DNA of 64,000 nucleotides from Bdellovibrionota bacterium (GTDB lineage: Bacteria; Bdellovibrionota; Bdellovibrionia; Bdellovibrionales; JAEYZS01): NCBI GenBank assembly GCA_040386775.1, contig JAZKEU010000009.1, forward strand, positions 39,641 to 103,640, given 5' to 3'. The translations under genes and the position numbers were made by a program. Numbering within the stretch: position 1 is the stretch's first letter; the number at the start of each line of letters is the position of its first letter. The notes below the pieces were generated by a model. That model did not search any database, had not been told where the DNA came from, and was given only the letters and a program-made list of their open reading frames with translations. Below, piece after piece: positions 20,424-33,271 of the stretch.

Positions 20424-21789
20424 TTACAAAGTTGCGGACACAATTTGCGCCATCGCAACACCCTCTGGTCATGGTGGGATAAGCGTGGTGCGAATATGTG
20501 GTCCTCGAACCCTTGAGGTTTCTCGAAAGCTAATGAACTTGCCCGTAGATATCGAGTCTCACAGGGCCTATCTCACAATCGTAAATTCTGCGGATCAAAC
20601 AAAACAAATCGATGAAGCTTTGGTAACTTATTTTGGCCAAGGCAAATCATATACTAACGATGAGACCTTAGAAATCTCTTGTCATGGCAGCCCCGTCATT
20701 GCCGAAGAAATCATTCAGAATTTGATTCTTGCAGGCTGTAGACTTGCTCAGAAAGGTGAATTTACTTTCAGAGCATTCATGTCTGGAAGAATTGATCTTC
20801 TTCAAGCAGAAAGTATTTTAACGCTCATTCAGAGCGATACAAAGAAAGCAGCAGAAATTTCTTTAAGACAGCTTAAAGGCGAGCTCAGCGATAAAGTAAA
20901 AGAAATGCAAGACAAAATGACTTGGCTCCTTGCACACCTTGAGGCGAGCATTGACTTTTCACTCGAAGATCTTCAAACCGTGGATTATGAAACCATCAAA
21001 ACAAAAGTTGAAGAGATCTATGCATTAAATAAAAAACTTTTGGATACTTACAAAAAAGGTAAAGTGATTACAGACAGCATGAACGTAGCTCTGGTCGGGG
21101 AACCTAATGCGGGAAAGTCTAGCTTATTCAACCAACTAATCAAAAACGATAAAGCTATCGTTACAGAGATTGCTGGAACAACAAGAGATATCCTAGAAGG
21201 ATATGTCATCATTGGTGGAGTTAAGGTTAAATTTATTGATACAGCCGGCCTTCACGATACGAAAGATACAGTAGAAATTATCGGTATTCAAAAAACCAGA
21301 GATCAGCTAAAGGTAGTGGATCATATATTTTACGTAGTAGACGCTACCCAAGATAAACCAATATTAGATACAGAAATTCTAGAAAAATACTCAGAGAAAA
21401 TTATTTTCCTATTAAATAAAAAAGATCTTCCAAAATTTAAAGAAAACTTCACACATGTGATCGGGAAAAAAGTGGATAATCAAGTTTTCTTGGTTAGCGC
21501 TAAAATTCCTGAGACTTTAGATGAGGTAGTCCTTTATTTAGAAAATAAGATCAAGCAAGCTTTTCATGAAAGCTCAGCCGTAGTTCTGAAAACCAGACAA
21601 TTTGAACTACTAGAAAAAATGAATCAATGTTTGGAAAGAGCAAAAAATTTATCATCAGAGAATGCATCGAGTGAATTTACAGCCTTTGAATTGAGAGACG
21701 CTTTAGAATGTTGCTTTGATCTTTTAGGTGAACGCCTAGACGATCAAGTTATGAATAAAGTTTTCCAAGAATTTTGTATCGGAAAGTAA
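20416..21789 (+). CDS. mnmE: tRNA modification GTPase MnmE
   Basis: MnmE works with MnmG to place the cmnm5 or nm5 group on wobble uridine 34 of certain tRNAs. The 457-residue protein has the N-terminal tetrahydrofolate-binding domain (TICAIATPSGHGGISVVRICGP), an inserted G domain with GEPNAGKSS, the GTTRD switch, DTAGLHD and NKKD, and the C-terminal CIGK motif whose Cys is needed for modification. Normal family length. Confidence 0.96.
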   Translation: MLSYKVADTICAIATPSGHGGISVVRICGPRTLEVSRKLMNLPVDIESHRAYLTIVNSADQTKQIDEALVTYFGQGKSYTNDETLEISCHGSPVIAEEIIQNLILAGCRLAQKGEFTFRAFMSGRIDLLQAESILTLIQSDTKKAAEISLRQLKGELSDKVKEMQDKMTWLLAHLEASIDFSLEDLQTVDYETIKTKVEEIYALNKKLLDTYKKGKVITDSMNVALVGEPNAGKSSLFNQLIKNDKAIVTEIAGTTRDILEGYVIIGGVKVKFIDTAGLHDTKDTVEIIGIQKTRDQLKVVDHIFYVVDATQDKPILDTEILEKYSEKIIFLLNKKDLPKFKENFTHVIGKKVDNQVFLVSAKIPETLDEVVLYLENKIKQAFHESSAVVLKTRQFELLEKMNQCLERAKNLSSENASSEFTAFELRDALECCFDLLGERLDDQVMNKVFQEFCIGK

Positions 21790-21837
21790 TTTACTAAAGC
21801 GATACACGCATAACCACTATGCACATAAGGTAAGAAA

Positions 21838-23724
21838 ATGAAAAACCAGTTCGACATTATAGTAGTAGGTGCAGGCCACGCAGGTATCGAGGCAGCTTTA
21901 TCTTCGGCTAGATTGGGTGCAAATACTCTGGTGGTGACTACAAACCTGGAGCGTATTGGTTTTATGAGCTGTAACCCGGCTATTGGTGGACTTGCAAAAG
22001 GGCACATGGTGCGAGAAATTGATGCTCTCGGCGGCGAGATGGGTGTTGCTACAGACGAATCATGCATCCAATTTAAGAGATTAAATGCTACAAAAGGACC
22101 CGCTGTTCGGGGATCCAGAGCTCAGTGTGACAAAGATCTTTATGTTTCACACATGATCGAAACCTTCAAAAATCAAAAAAATCTTTCTCTACTTCAAGGC
22201 GAAGCAAAATCCTTAATTCTTTCAGGATCAAAATGTTTGGGAATTAAAATTCAAGATGGATCAGAAATCTTCGCGAAAAAAGTAATCATCACGACGGGCA
22301 CATTTATGAATGCCGTTATGCATGTGGGATTGGAACAACAAGCCGGCGGAAGAGTGGGCGACAATGCAACCGTTGGACTCTCTGATCAGCTCAAAAGTTT
22401 TGGATTCAATGTTTTCAGATTAAAAACAGGAACCCCCCCGAGGCTTCTTCGCGATTCAATTGATTTTTCAGTAATGACTCCGCAACCAGGGGATCAAAAA
22501 TTCTATCCATTCAGCTTTAAAAGCGGAAAAAACTACAAACTTCCGCAAGTGGATTGCCATCTTTCGCACACAACAGAGCTTACTCACGAAATCATTCGAA
22601 AAAATCTCGACAAATCTCCCATATATTGTGGAATGATTGAGGGCACTGGACCTAGGTACTGTCCAAGCATTGAAGACAAGGTTACACGATTTGCAGAAAA
22701 AATTCGTCATCAAACCTTCTTAGAGCCAGAAGGTCTTTCGACAGATCATATTTATCTTCAGGGAATTTCTACAAGTTTACCGGCGGATATTCAGGACCAA
22801 TTTATTAGAACTATCAAGGGACTCGAAAACGTGAAATTTGCTCGCTACGGTTATGCGGTAGAATATGATTTCATCGAGCCTACACAAATTCGTGCAACTT
22901 TAGAAACTCGCGCAATCGAAAATCTTTATCTTGCTGGACAAATTAACGGTACTAGTGGATACGAAGAAGCAGCTGCTCAAGGTTTTATGGCCGGAGTAAA
23001 TGCAGCCCAAAGTCTCCAAGACAAAGATCCAGTTATTTTAAGACGTGACCAAGCTTACATTGGCGTGCTGATTGATGATCTAGTTACAAAAGGTACAAAA
23101 GAACCTTACCGCATGTTCACATCAAGAGCTGAACACAGGCTGGTGCTTCGCGAGGACAACACACTTGATCGCCTCCTCGACCTTGGTAGAGACATTGGCT
23201 TGATCACCTCAGAAGATTTTGATCGCGTATCTTTAATCCGTGAAAAAAGAAATGCTCAAAAAAACTATCTTCGCTCTACTACGATTTATCCAAACAAGGA
23301 GACCAATGAAAAATTGGTTGCTATGGGAACTCAAGAAATCTTAAAACCAACAACTCTCGATACATTATTACGCAGAGCAGAAATATCAACAGAGAAAATT
23401 GGAACGATGGGCCATAATTTAAATATGGATCCTGAAATTTTAGAACCTGTTGAAATTGAAATTAAATATGAAGGTTATATCAAAAGACAAAAAGAGCTTA
23501 TTGAGCAGTCATCTCGTTTGGAAACTTATAAATTAGATGAGAGCATGGATTACTCTAAGGTCAGAGGACTTTCGGCCGAGGAAATGGAAAAGCTTCTAAA
23601 AGTAAAGCCTCTAACTATTGGGCAGGCACAAAGAATCAGCGGGGTTAATCCATCTGCTATTCAGGCAATTTTAATTCATATCAAAGGTCGTAAAAAAATT
23701 CATCAACTAGAGACGCACAATTAG
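21838..23724 (+). CDS. mnmG: tRNA uridine-5-carboxymethylaminomethyl modification protein MnmG
   Basis: MnmG is the FAD- and NADH-dependent partner of MnmE. The N-terminal FAD motif is VGAGHAGIEAALSSARLGA. Family stretches follow: MSCNPAIGGLAKGHMVREIDALGG, RGSRAQCDK, GLKTGTPPRL-type sequence, and FTSRAEHRLVLREDN. The 628-residue length is standard. It starts 48 bp after mnmE and is followed after 9 bp by an rsmG-like gene. Confidence 0.97.
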   Translation: MKNQFDIIVVGAGHAGIEAALSSARLGANTLVVTTNLERIGFMSCNPAIGGLAKGHMVREIDALGGEMGVATDESCIQFKRLNATKGPAVRGSRAQCDKDLYVSHMIETFKNQKNLSLLQGEAKSLILSGSKCLGIKIQDGSEIFAKKVIITTGTFMNAVMHVGLEQQAGGRVGDNATVGLSDQLKSFGFNVFRLKTGTPPRLLRDSIDFSVMTPQPGDQKFYPFSFKSGKNYKLPQVDCHLSHTTELTHEIIRKNLDKSPIYCGMIEGTGPRYCPSIEDKVTRFAEKIRHQTFLEPEGLSTDHIYLQGISTSLPADIQDQFIRTIKGLENVKFARYGYAVEYDFIEPTQIRATLETRAIENLYLAGQINGTSGYEEAAAQGFMAGVNAAQSLQDKDPVILRRDQAYIGVLIDDLVTKGTKEPYRMFTSRAEHRLVLREDNTLDRLLDLGRDIGLITSEDFDRVSLIREKRNAQKNYLRSTTIYPNKETNEKLVAMGTQEILKPTTLDTLLRRAEISTEKIGTMGHNLNMDPEILEPVEIEIKYEGYIKRQKELIEQSSRLETYKLDESMDYSKVRGLSAEEMEKLLKVKPLTIGQAQRISGVNPSAIQAILIHIKGRKKIHQLETHN

Positions 23725-23733
23725 GAGGGCACC

Positions 23734-24372
23734 ATGGACACACAATGGAGAATCAGAGATCACTTTCCAAACTTAACAGATGATTTGTTAAGTACTCTTA
23801 GACTTTTTCATGTAGAGCTCATGAGATTTAACCAAACATTAAGTTTAATTTCTACATTTACTGAAAAGAACGCAGACCTTCTTCATTTTTATGACATCAT
23901 CAAGGCTAGCGAGTTTATTATAAAAGATAATCCTACTATAAAAGAAGTTTATAACTATAGTTCAGGAAATGGACTCACGGGTATTATCTTTGGAATTCTT
24001 AACCCTCAAATAAAGATAAACATAGTGGTTGAAGATCAGAGAAAATTAGAATTTGTGAAACATATTATTGCGAGGGCCCAGCTAGCGAATGTTCATATTT
24101 TGAATCTTAAGCCAGATAATCTTTCAATTGCAGGACCGTCAGTCAATATTACGAGAGATTTCTCTAATCTTGCTAGAACACTGCTTTTAGGGAACAAGAT
24201 TCTTGCCGCCGGAAGCATGATTTATTCTTTGAAAGGCGCAGATTGGTTCAAGGAATTAACAGCGCTGCCGTCGCAAATAAGTTCCACGTGGAACAATGAG
24301 ATGGCTTTTGAATATGAACTTCCTGAGGCTTTGGGACCTAGAGTAGTTATAAAATCAGTAAAAATAGCTTAG
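23734..24372 (+). CDS. rsmG: divergent RsmG-like protein (16S rRNA m7G527 methyltransferase family)
   Basis: Position right after mnmG and several aligned segments support RsmG: an N-terminal helical part (LMRFNQTLSLIS), ITRDFSNLA in place of SRAFASL, and MIYSLKGADW in place of the YALKG stretch. But the SAM-binding loop, normally D-G-G/T-G-x-G-x-P-G, reads YNYSSGNGLTG here. The Asp before it and the Pro are lost, so methyl transfer may be weak or absent. It begins after GGAGGGCACC. A parS site lies in its 3' part, encoding Ser-Ser-Thr-Trp-Asn. It overlaps the convergent lipoprotein gene by 4 bp. Confidence 0.78.
   Translation: MDTQWRIRDHFPNLTDDLLSTLRLFHVELMRFNQTLSLISTFTEKNADLLHFYDIIKASEFIIKDNPTIKEVYNYSSGNGLTGIIFGILNPQIKINIVVEDQRKLEFVKHIIARAQLANVHILNLKPDNLSIAGPSVNITRDFSNLARTLLLGNKILAAGSMIYSLKGADWFKELTALPSQISSTWNNEMAFEYELPEALGPRVVIKSVKIA
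24280..24295. promoter_or_regulatory. parS site inside rsmG
   Basis: AGTTCCACGTGGAACA differs from the perfect parS palindrome at 24906 only in its first base. It lies within the rsmG reading frame, 626 bp before the second site. ParB encoded nearby is the expected ligand. Confidence 0.82.
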
Positions 24373-24869
24373 TGTTTTCCGCCACCCTCTTTTTTCTCTT
24401 CTTTTTTAGGAATTTTCTTACTTGCGATACCTCGTGACCATTGTTTTGGTGCGAATGAAACTTTTTTCTGCGCTTCGTATTTCTCTTTTACGCCAGCGGG
24501 AGGCCACTCTTTGCCTTTTCCTGCTTTATAATATTCCAAATATTGTTTTCGTGCGTAGATCTGGCGACTTTCCGCAGAAATACTGTGGTATGACATCATT
24601 TGCTCGAGTTTTGATATTTCACTCTTAGTTCTATAGATATCTTCTCTTGTCATTTTTTTTTGATAGTCACTATCTGGAAGCTCTAAATATGTTTCTTGAA
24701 GACCTTCTAGCTCTTTTACTTTTGCATCTATTTCTTTTTTTACCTTTGCCTCTTCGCTTTTCATGTCTTGATAAACAGGATCTTTTAATTCAGGAGCGCC
24801 CTCAGGTTTATCGCAACCCGCTAAAAATAAAAATATAATCAACGTCGAGTAAAAATTTCTTGTTCTCAT
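24369..24869 (-). CDS. coiled-coil lipoprotein of unknown function
   Basis: The 166-residue product has a signal peptide with lipobox FLAGC (Cys at 19), so it should be lipid-anchored. The mature part is strongly charged and predicted helical or coiled coil (SEEAKVKKEIDAKVKELE and TKSEISKLEQMM), with a Lys-rich tail (KKIPKKEEKKEGGGKH). I recognise no family. It faces rsmG and its promoter region is shared with the parS-containing gap before parA. Confidence 0.75.
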   Translation of the reverse strand: MRTRNFYSTLIIFLFLAGCDKPEGAPELKDPVYQDMKSEEAKVKKEIDAKVKELEGLQETYLELPDSDYQKKMTREDIYRTKSEISKLEQMMSYHSISAESRQIYARKQYLEYYKAGKGKEWPPAGVKEKYEAQKKVSFAPKQWSRGIASKKIPKKEEKKEGGGKH

Positions 24870-24905
24870 AGGCTATTCTTCGGTAAAACTATGGGAGAAC
24901 TAAAA

Positions 24906-24921
24906 TGTTCCACGTGGAACA
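24906..24921. promoter_or_regulatory. parS centromere site
   Basis: TGTTCCACGTGGAACA is a perfect 16-bp palindrome that matches the bacterial parS consensus (TGTTNCACGTGAAACA) except for a symmetric G/C change. Further AT bases extend the symmetry to 24 bp (24902-24925). It lies 124 bp upstream of parA and close to oriC, as expected for a chromosomal Par system. Confidence 0.93.
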
Positions 24922-25044
24922 TTTTGAATACTCAATATGAGTATCATCATAAGACGCGATGAATATCCATAGAGAGCATACAGCAAGAAAGACATCATAG
25001 ATGTATACAACAAAAATGTTGTTACGCCCGAGAAAGGACTCAAA

Positions 25045-25938
25045 ATGGCAAAAGTCATATGCATAGCAAACCAAAAAGGTGGAGTTGGTAAAACCACTAC
25101 ATCAGTCAACCTCTCAGCAGCCCTAGCAGAAATCGGAAGAAGAGTTTTGTTAGTGGATTTAGACCCTCAAGGGAACGCTTCTAGTGGCTTAGGTGTTAAA
25201 AGGCATGAGAACGCTGACAGAAACGTCTATCACGTGCTAATTGGCGAAAAAAAAGTAGTGGATGTTAGACAAAAGACGAGTGTTCAAAATTTGGATATCA
25301 TCGTAGCAAACAATGATTTGGTAGGAGCAGAGATTGAACTTGTTGACGCAGAGGGTCGTGAATTCAGATTAAAGCAAGCCCTAAGTCTAGTCCAAGAAGA
25401 GTACGACTATATATTGATAGATTGCCCACCTTCTCTTGGCCTTTTAACGCTGAACGCGCTCGCAGCAAGTAATAGTTTCTTGGTTCCACTTCAATGCGAG
25501 TACTACGCTCTCGAAGGCCTCAGCCAATTATTAAATACAGCGGGCTTAGTAAAAAAGAGAATTAATCCTAATTTAAAAATCGAAGGAATTGTTTTAACAA
25601 TGTTTGATACAAGAAATAATTTGAGTCATCAGGTTGTGTCTGAAATTCAAACTCACTTCGGCGATAAAGTTTTTAAATCTATTATTCCTAGAAATGTAAG
25701 ATTAAGCGAAGCCCCTTCACACGGAAGATCAATTATTCATTACGACAACAAATCAGTCGGCGCTCTTAAATATATAGAGCTTGCTCAGGAACTAGATAGC
25801 CAAGTGTACGGAAGATCAGAATTAAAAGCAGATGCTCCAGCGCCACAAATTACCGAAGAACAATTACACGAAGCTCAGCTAAACAATCCTATTACAAATG
25901 ACATAACTAGAAATGATTCGGGGGAAGCAAATGTCTAA
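25045..25938 (+). CDS. parA: chromosome partitioning ATPase ParA/Soj
   Basis: ParA is the ATP-dependent dimer that moves ParB-parS complexes after replication. The deviant Walker A IANQKGGVGKTTT is at about residues 7-19, with DLDPQGNASSGLG and the Walker B LIDCPPSLGLLTLNAL. AAGGA precedes the ATG at 25045. The protein is 297 residues with a nonconserved C-terminal tail of about 35 residues. It overlaps parB by 8 bp. Confidence 0.96.
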   Translation: MAKVICIANQKGGVGKTTTSVNLSAALAEIGRRVLLVDLDPQGNASSGLGVKRHENADRNVYHVLIGEKKVVDVRQKTSVQNLDIIVANNDLVGAEIELVDAEGREFRLKQALSLVQEEYDYILIDCPPSLGLLTLNALAASNSFLVPLQCEYYALEGLSQLLNTAGLVKKRINPNLKIEGIVLTMFDTRNNLSHQVVSEIQTHFGDKVFKSIIPRNVRLSEAPSHGRSIIHYDNKSVGALKYIELAQELDSQVYGRSELKADAPAPQITEEQLHEAQLNNPITNDITRNDSGEANV

Positions 25939-26911
25939 TCTAGAAAAAAACAATCAATCAAAAGGCCTAGGAAGAGGACTTGGAAGTTTATTTGGATCAG
26001 AGCTTTCTCAAGACGATGCAAAAAGTGTTTTGTCAAATCTATCAGAGGAGAAAAAGGCAGAGACCTTTGTTGTTGAAGCTCCCGCGCACGCTCCGGTAGT
26101 TGTGGCTCCAGCAGCGCAAATTTCTGATGAAGATAGAATTTGGCAAATTCCAGTCGAGAAATTGAAAATTAATAATTTCCAACCGAGAAAGCATTTCGAC
26201 AAAGAAAAAATTACTGAACTTTCTTTATCAATTAAAGAACAAGGTATTTTGCAACCCATCGTAGCCCGCAGATCTATCAAAGGTGACTTTGAAATTATCG
26301 CAGGGGAAAGAAGATGGAGAGCTGCTCAGGCAGCAGGGCTTTTAGAAGTCCCAGTTATACTAAAAGACATTGATGACCAAAAATCATTAGAACTCGCATT
26401 GATTGAAAACATTCAAAGAGAAAATTTAAACGCGATCGAAGAAGCGGAAGCTTACGAACAATTGGCTCGTGAATTTAGCCTTACTCAACAACAAATCTCT
26501 GAAAAAGTTGGAAAAGAAAGAGCAACGGTTGCGAACTCTTTAAGACTTTTAACTTTGGTTCCAGAAGTGAGAAACATGATTATCACAGGTGAAATCACGG
26601 CTGGTCACGCCAAGGCTCTTCTTGCGATTACAGATCCAGCGGCGCAAAAAGCAGTTGCTAAAAAGATTGCTTCTGAAAAGTTAACAGTTAGAGCTGCGGA
26701 AAAACTAATCAGATCGGCAAACAAAACAAAAGAAGCTCAATCTAAGGATGAAACAACCGAGAGCCTAATTTCCCTGATGGCCGAGGACATTCAAAAAATC
26801 CTAGGTACAAAGGTTAAAATCGACTACACTGATGGTGCTGGTAAAATCTCTATCTTTTTCTATTCAGATGCAGAATTTAACCAAATTACTGATAAACTAA
26901 AGCGCGGATAA
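25931..26911 (+). CDS. parB: chromosome partitioning protein ParB/Spo0J
   Basis: ParB binds parS and spreads as a CTP-dependent clamp. The start at 25931 is favoured by GGGGGAAG just before the ATG and gives the usual N-terminus rich in Lys and Gly (KGLGRGLGSLFG). Visible motifs are the ParB box PRKHFD, the CTP-binding GERRWRAA, the ENIQRENLNAIEEA stretch, and the helix-turn-helix LTQQQISEKVGKERATVANSLRLL. The C-terminal dimer domain is present. Length 326 residues. Confidence 0.96.
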   Translation: MSNLEKNNQSKGLGRGLGSLFGSELSQDDAKSVLSNLSEEKKAETFVVEAPAHAPVVVAPAAQISDEDRIWQIPVEKLKINNFQPRKHFDKEKITELSLSIKEQGILQPIVARRSIKGDFEIIAGERRWRAAQAAGLLEVPVILKDIDDQKSLELALIENIQRENLNAIEEAEAYEQLAREFSLTQQQISEKVGKERATVANSLRLLTLVPEVRNMIITGEITAGHAKALLAITDPAAQKAVAKKIASEKLTVRAAEKLIRSANKTKEAQSKDETTESLISLMAEDIQKILGTKVKIDYTDGAGKISIFFYSDAEFNQITDKLKRG

Positions 26912-26927
26912 AATCCGGTAGGTACTT

Positions 26928-27299
26928 GTGGAAACGTCTTTAGAACGAGCAAATAATTCTTTAGAGCCGAAAGCGTTCGAACACGTGACGGCCCTCATTG
27001 ATCAGGGAGCTTCATTTGAAGGTCAGCTGACTTTTGAGGGAACTGTAAGAATTGGCGGCAGATTCAAGGGCGAAATCTTTACTAAAGATACACTCATTAT
27101 TGATGCAGGCGCAGAAGTTGAAGCCCAAATTGAAGCCGATCTTGTAATTATCAGTGGAACAGTAAAAGGGAATATCTTTGCCAGACGTAGAGTACAGATG
27201 TTTCCCCCTGCAATTTTCAAAGGCACAGTGACAACGCCGAGTTTAAAAATCGAAGAAGGCGTTGTGTTTGAAGGCGCAACGCATATGCCCAAATCCTAA
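26928..27299 (+). CDS. bactofilin
   Basis: Bactofilins are beta-helical polymer-forming cytoskeletal proteins. The 123-residue product has a short N-terminal tail and a repeated core (FEGQLTFEGTVRIGGRFKGE, then IDAGAEVEAQIEADLVIISGTVKGN and so on), as in the polymer-forming DUF583 domain. The start is a GTG at 26928. In Myxococcus, bactofilins scaffold ParAB; its position 17 bp after parB suggests a similar role here, by inference. Confidence 0.92.
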   Translation: METSLERANNSLEPKAFEHVTALIDQGASFEGQLTFEGTVRIGGRFKGEIFTKDTLIIDAGAEVEAQIEADLVIISGTVKGNIFARRRVQMFPPAIFKGTVTTPSLKIEEGVVFEGATHMPKS

Positions 27300-27415
27300 C
27301 TGAAACCCTGCCCATATAACTCCAAATCCTTGCCATCTATTTTCTAGGATGTTACTTAGTCTGACGACCCCCTCTCTATATATAGTATATTAAGGATTTG
27401 CCTTAAGGAATTTTC

Positions 27416-27856
27416 ATGGAAATGCTAACAAAACTAGGTATTGATCATACTTTTTACTACCAACTCGTCATTTTCTGTATTGCGTACATCGCACTCACGC
27501 GTCTTTTATTTAAACCTTACATGAAGGCTTATCACAAGAGATTAGAGGTTACTTTCGGCAACCAAGAGGTTGCAGAAAAACTAAACGCCCAATCTCAAGA
27601 GCTTCATATCCAATACGAAAACAAAGCTAAAGAAGTGAATTCGAAAGTTCAATCGTATTACGAACAGGCTCACAAAGAAGCACAGGCTGTTCAGGCAACA
27701 ACAATTGAAAAAGCAAGAAAAGAAGCCGAAGCTCTTGTTCAGAAAACAAGATTGGAAACGCAAGCAGAGGCAGACAGAGCAAGAACAGAAATAAAAAAAT
27801 TAGTTCCTGAGCTCAGCCAAGACATTCAAAGAAAAGTATTAAGCAGGGAAGTTTAG
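27416..27856 (+). CDS. atpF': F-type ATP synthase subunit b' (first b-type subunit)
   Basis: This 146-residue protein has one N-terminal membrane helix (YYQLVIFCIAYIALTRLLF) followed by PYMKAYHKRLE and a long charged coiled coil, the standard peripheral stalk subunit b. It is the first of two b-type genes and sits 3 bp before the second. Two different b subunits form a heterodimeric stalk in photosynthetic bacteria and many delta-proteobacteria. A weak RBS (TAAGGAA) precedes it. Confidence 0.88.
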   Translation: MEMLTKLGIDHTFYYQLVIFCIAYIALTRLLFKPYMKAYHKRLEVTFGNQEVAEKLNAQSQELHIQYENKAKEVNSKVQSYYEQAHKEAQAVQATTIEKARKEAEALVQKTRLETQAEADRARTEIKKLVPELSQDIQRKVLSREV

Positions 27857-27858
27857 AA

Positions 27859-28413
27859 ATGAAGTTAATCCTATCAGTATTCATCGTTCTAAGTTCAGCA
27901 GTGGCACAAGCGGCATCAGGCGGAGATCATGGTGAAATTCCATTTGTAGTAGTTTATCAGGCTATAAACGTAACTTTGTTAGTGGCTCTGCTCTATGGTT
28001 TGACTCGTAAAAAAGTAAGAGTTTATTTTACATCAAGATTGGAAACTCACGAACAAGCTAAAAAATCTGCACAAAAAGCTTTTGCAGATGCTCAGGAAAG
28101 ACACGCAGAGGTTACAAAAAAACTTCAAAGCCTACACGCTGACGAAAAATCCACTATGGAAAAAGCACAAGCAGAAGCGATGCTTTTAAAATCAAAATTA
28201 ATTCAAGAAGCAGAGTCTCTAGCGACAAATATTGTCACAGATGCAAAGAAAACAGCAAGCTATGAGTTCGAAAAAGCAAAACAAGATCTTCGCAAAGAAG
28301 CTTTTGATTTAGCCCTGAAACTTGCTAGAGCGGACATCGAAAAAAATCTGAACGAAAAAGATCAAAAAAATCTTCAAAGACAATTCGTGGACAACATCGG
28401 GACGGTACAATAA
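27859..28413 (+). CDS. atpF: F-type ATP synthase subunit b (second b-type subunit)
   Basis: The second b subunit, 184 residues, has a signal-like N-terminus (MKLILSVFIVLSSAVAQAAS), then a membrane helix (VVVYQAINVTLLVALLYGLT), then RKKVRVYFTSRLETHEQAKK and a long coiled coil. The double hydrophobic N-terminus parallels the signal-like leader on subunit c. Its stop codon overlaps the atpH start (TAATG). Confidence 0.88.
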   Translation: MKLILSVFIVLSSAVAQAASGGDHGEIPFVVVYQAINVTLLVALLYGLTRKKVRVYFTSRLETHEQAKKSAQKAFADAQERHAEVTKKLQSLHADEKSTMEKAQAEAMLLKSKLIQEAESLATNIVTDAKKTASYEFEKAKQDLRKEAFDLALKLARADIEKNLNEKDQKNLQRQFVDNIGTVQ

Positions 28414-28955
28414 TGAAAGCAAACTCTGAAGTAGCAAAGAGATATGCAAAGGCTTTGTTTGAGGCCATCGGTGGAACAAAGACCGAACAGGCTCTTAAAG
28501 ATTTAAGACAGGCACAAAGTATTTTGAGTGAGCCAAAACTCAACGATCTTTTGTCTTCACCAGTATTATCTAGAAAAGAAAAAGTATTGGTAGTTGAGCA
28601 ATCTATTGTCTCAATGAATTTAGGTAACGAAGTTCAAAATCTTCTAAAGCTTTTGGCTACAAAAGATAGAATTGAAGCCTTGGACTCAGTGGTTTCAAGT
28701 TTTGAAACTATCAGCGATGAAAAAAATAATGTTTTAAGAGGCGTGGTTTCTTCATCTGATAAGCTATCAAAAGAAGATAAAGAGGAAATAGAAAGCGCAA
28801 TTTCTAAGTTCACAGGAAGCCAGCTCCTTTTGGAATACAAAGAAGACCCAGGATTAGTGGGCGGAGTTTTAGCACAAGTAGGCAGCTACACTTTTGATGG
28901 AACACTAGAAACACAGTTAACGAAATTAAAAGAACAAGTAAACAGAGCAAATTAA
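28413..28955 (+). CDS. atpH: F-type ATP synthase subunit delta
   Basis: Delta (OSCP) joins the stalk to the top of the alpha/beta hexamer. The 180-residue protein begins EVAKRYAKALFEA, the family N-terminal helix, and has the C-terminal segment EDPGLVGGVLAQVGSYTFDGTLETQL, both typical. Position between b and alpha confirms it. Confidence 0.93.
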   Translation: MKANSEVAKRYAKALFEAIGGTKTEQALKDLRQAQSILSEPKLNDLLSSPVLSRKEKVLVVEQSIVSMNLGNEVQNLLKLLATKDRIEALDSVVSSFETISDEKNNVLRGVVSSSDKLSKEDKEEIESAISKFTGSQLLLEYKEDPGLVGGVLAQVGSYTFDGTLETQLTKLKEQVNRAN

Positions 28956-28973
28956 TTAAGAATTAAAAATGGT

Positions 28974-28996
28974 TACCAAGAACAAGGTTCTTGGTG
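28974..28996 (+). other. intercistronic hairpin before atpA
   Basis: ACCAAGAAC (28975-28983) pairs with GTTCTTGGT (28987-28995) around a 3-nt loop, with a flanking T-G wobble. There is no U tract, so it is not a terminator. It is followed by GTGCAACAGGAG, the atpA ribosome site. A very similar hairpin and tail occur before nuoM at 45703-45726. Confidence 0.6.
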
Positions 28997-29014
28997 CAAC
29001 AGGAGTAGATCTAA

Positions 29015-30523
<1,509 letters not shown>

Positions 30524-30563
30524 GATTTTTCGCGGGATTTTCTAAAGGTTAAGGAAACTTTAA

Positions 30564-32844
<2,281 letters not shown>

Positions 32845-32860
32845 GAAAAGGTTCGGTATT

Positions 32861-33268
32861 ATGTTGAAACTGACAGTAGTTACTCCAGAAAAAAAATTAG
32901 TTACAGACGTGGAGGTCGACGACCTTCTCGTTCCAGGAAATCGTGGAGAGCTTAACATTTTAACGGGTCATGCTCCTTTGATGACAACGCTTTCAACAGG
33001 CGTTGTTCAGTTCAAAAGAAAAGGTTCGAATGTGGTCGAAAGAATCGCGGTCAGCTGGGGTTACTGTGAAGTTGCAAACGATGTGGTGAACATCCTTGCC
33101 GAAACAGCAGAAACTCCGATCGAAATCGATCTTTCAAGAGCAGAAAACTCTTTCAAAAACTCAGAGAAAGCACTATCTGGTGACGTCGGCGGCGATGAGC
33201 TTGAGAAGTATAGGCTGAAAAGAGAAAGAGCACTGGTTCGTATCTCGGTTGCTCGAATCAATCATTAA
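32861..33268 (+). CDS. atpC: F-type ATP synthase subunit epsilon
   Basis: Epsilon couples gamma to the c-ring and can inhibit ATP hydrolysis. The 135-residue protein has the beta-sandwich opening (LTVVTPEKKLVTDVEVDDLLVPG), GELNILTGHAPLMT and the C-terminal helical part. It is 16 bp after atpD and 3 bp before an unknown gene that seems to end the operon. Confidence 0.95.
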   Translation: MLKLTVVTPEKKLVTDVEVDDLLVPGNRGELNILTGHAPLMTTLSTGVVQFKRKGSNVVERIAVSWGYCEVANDVVNILAETAETPIEIDLSRAENSFKNSEKALSGDVGGDELEKYRLKRERALVRISVARINH

Positions 33269-33271
33269 TCC

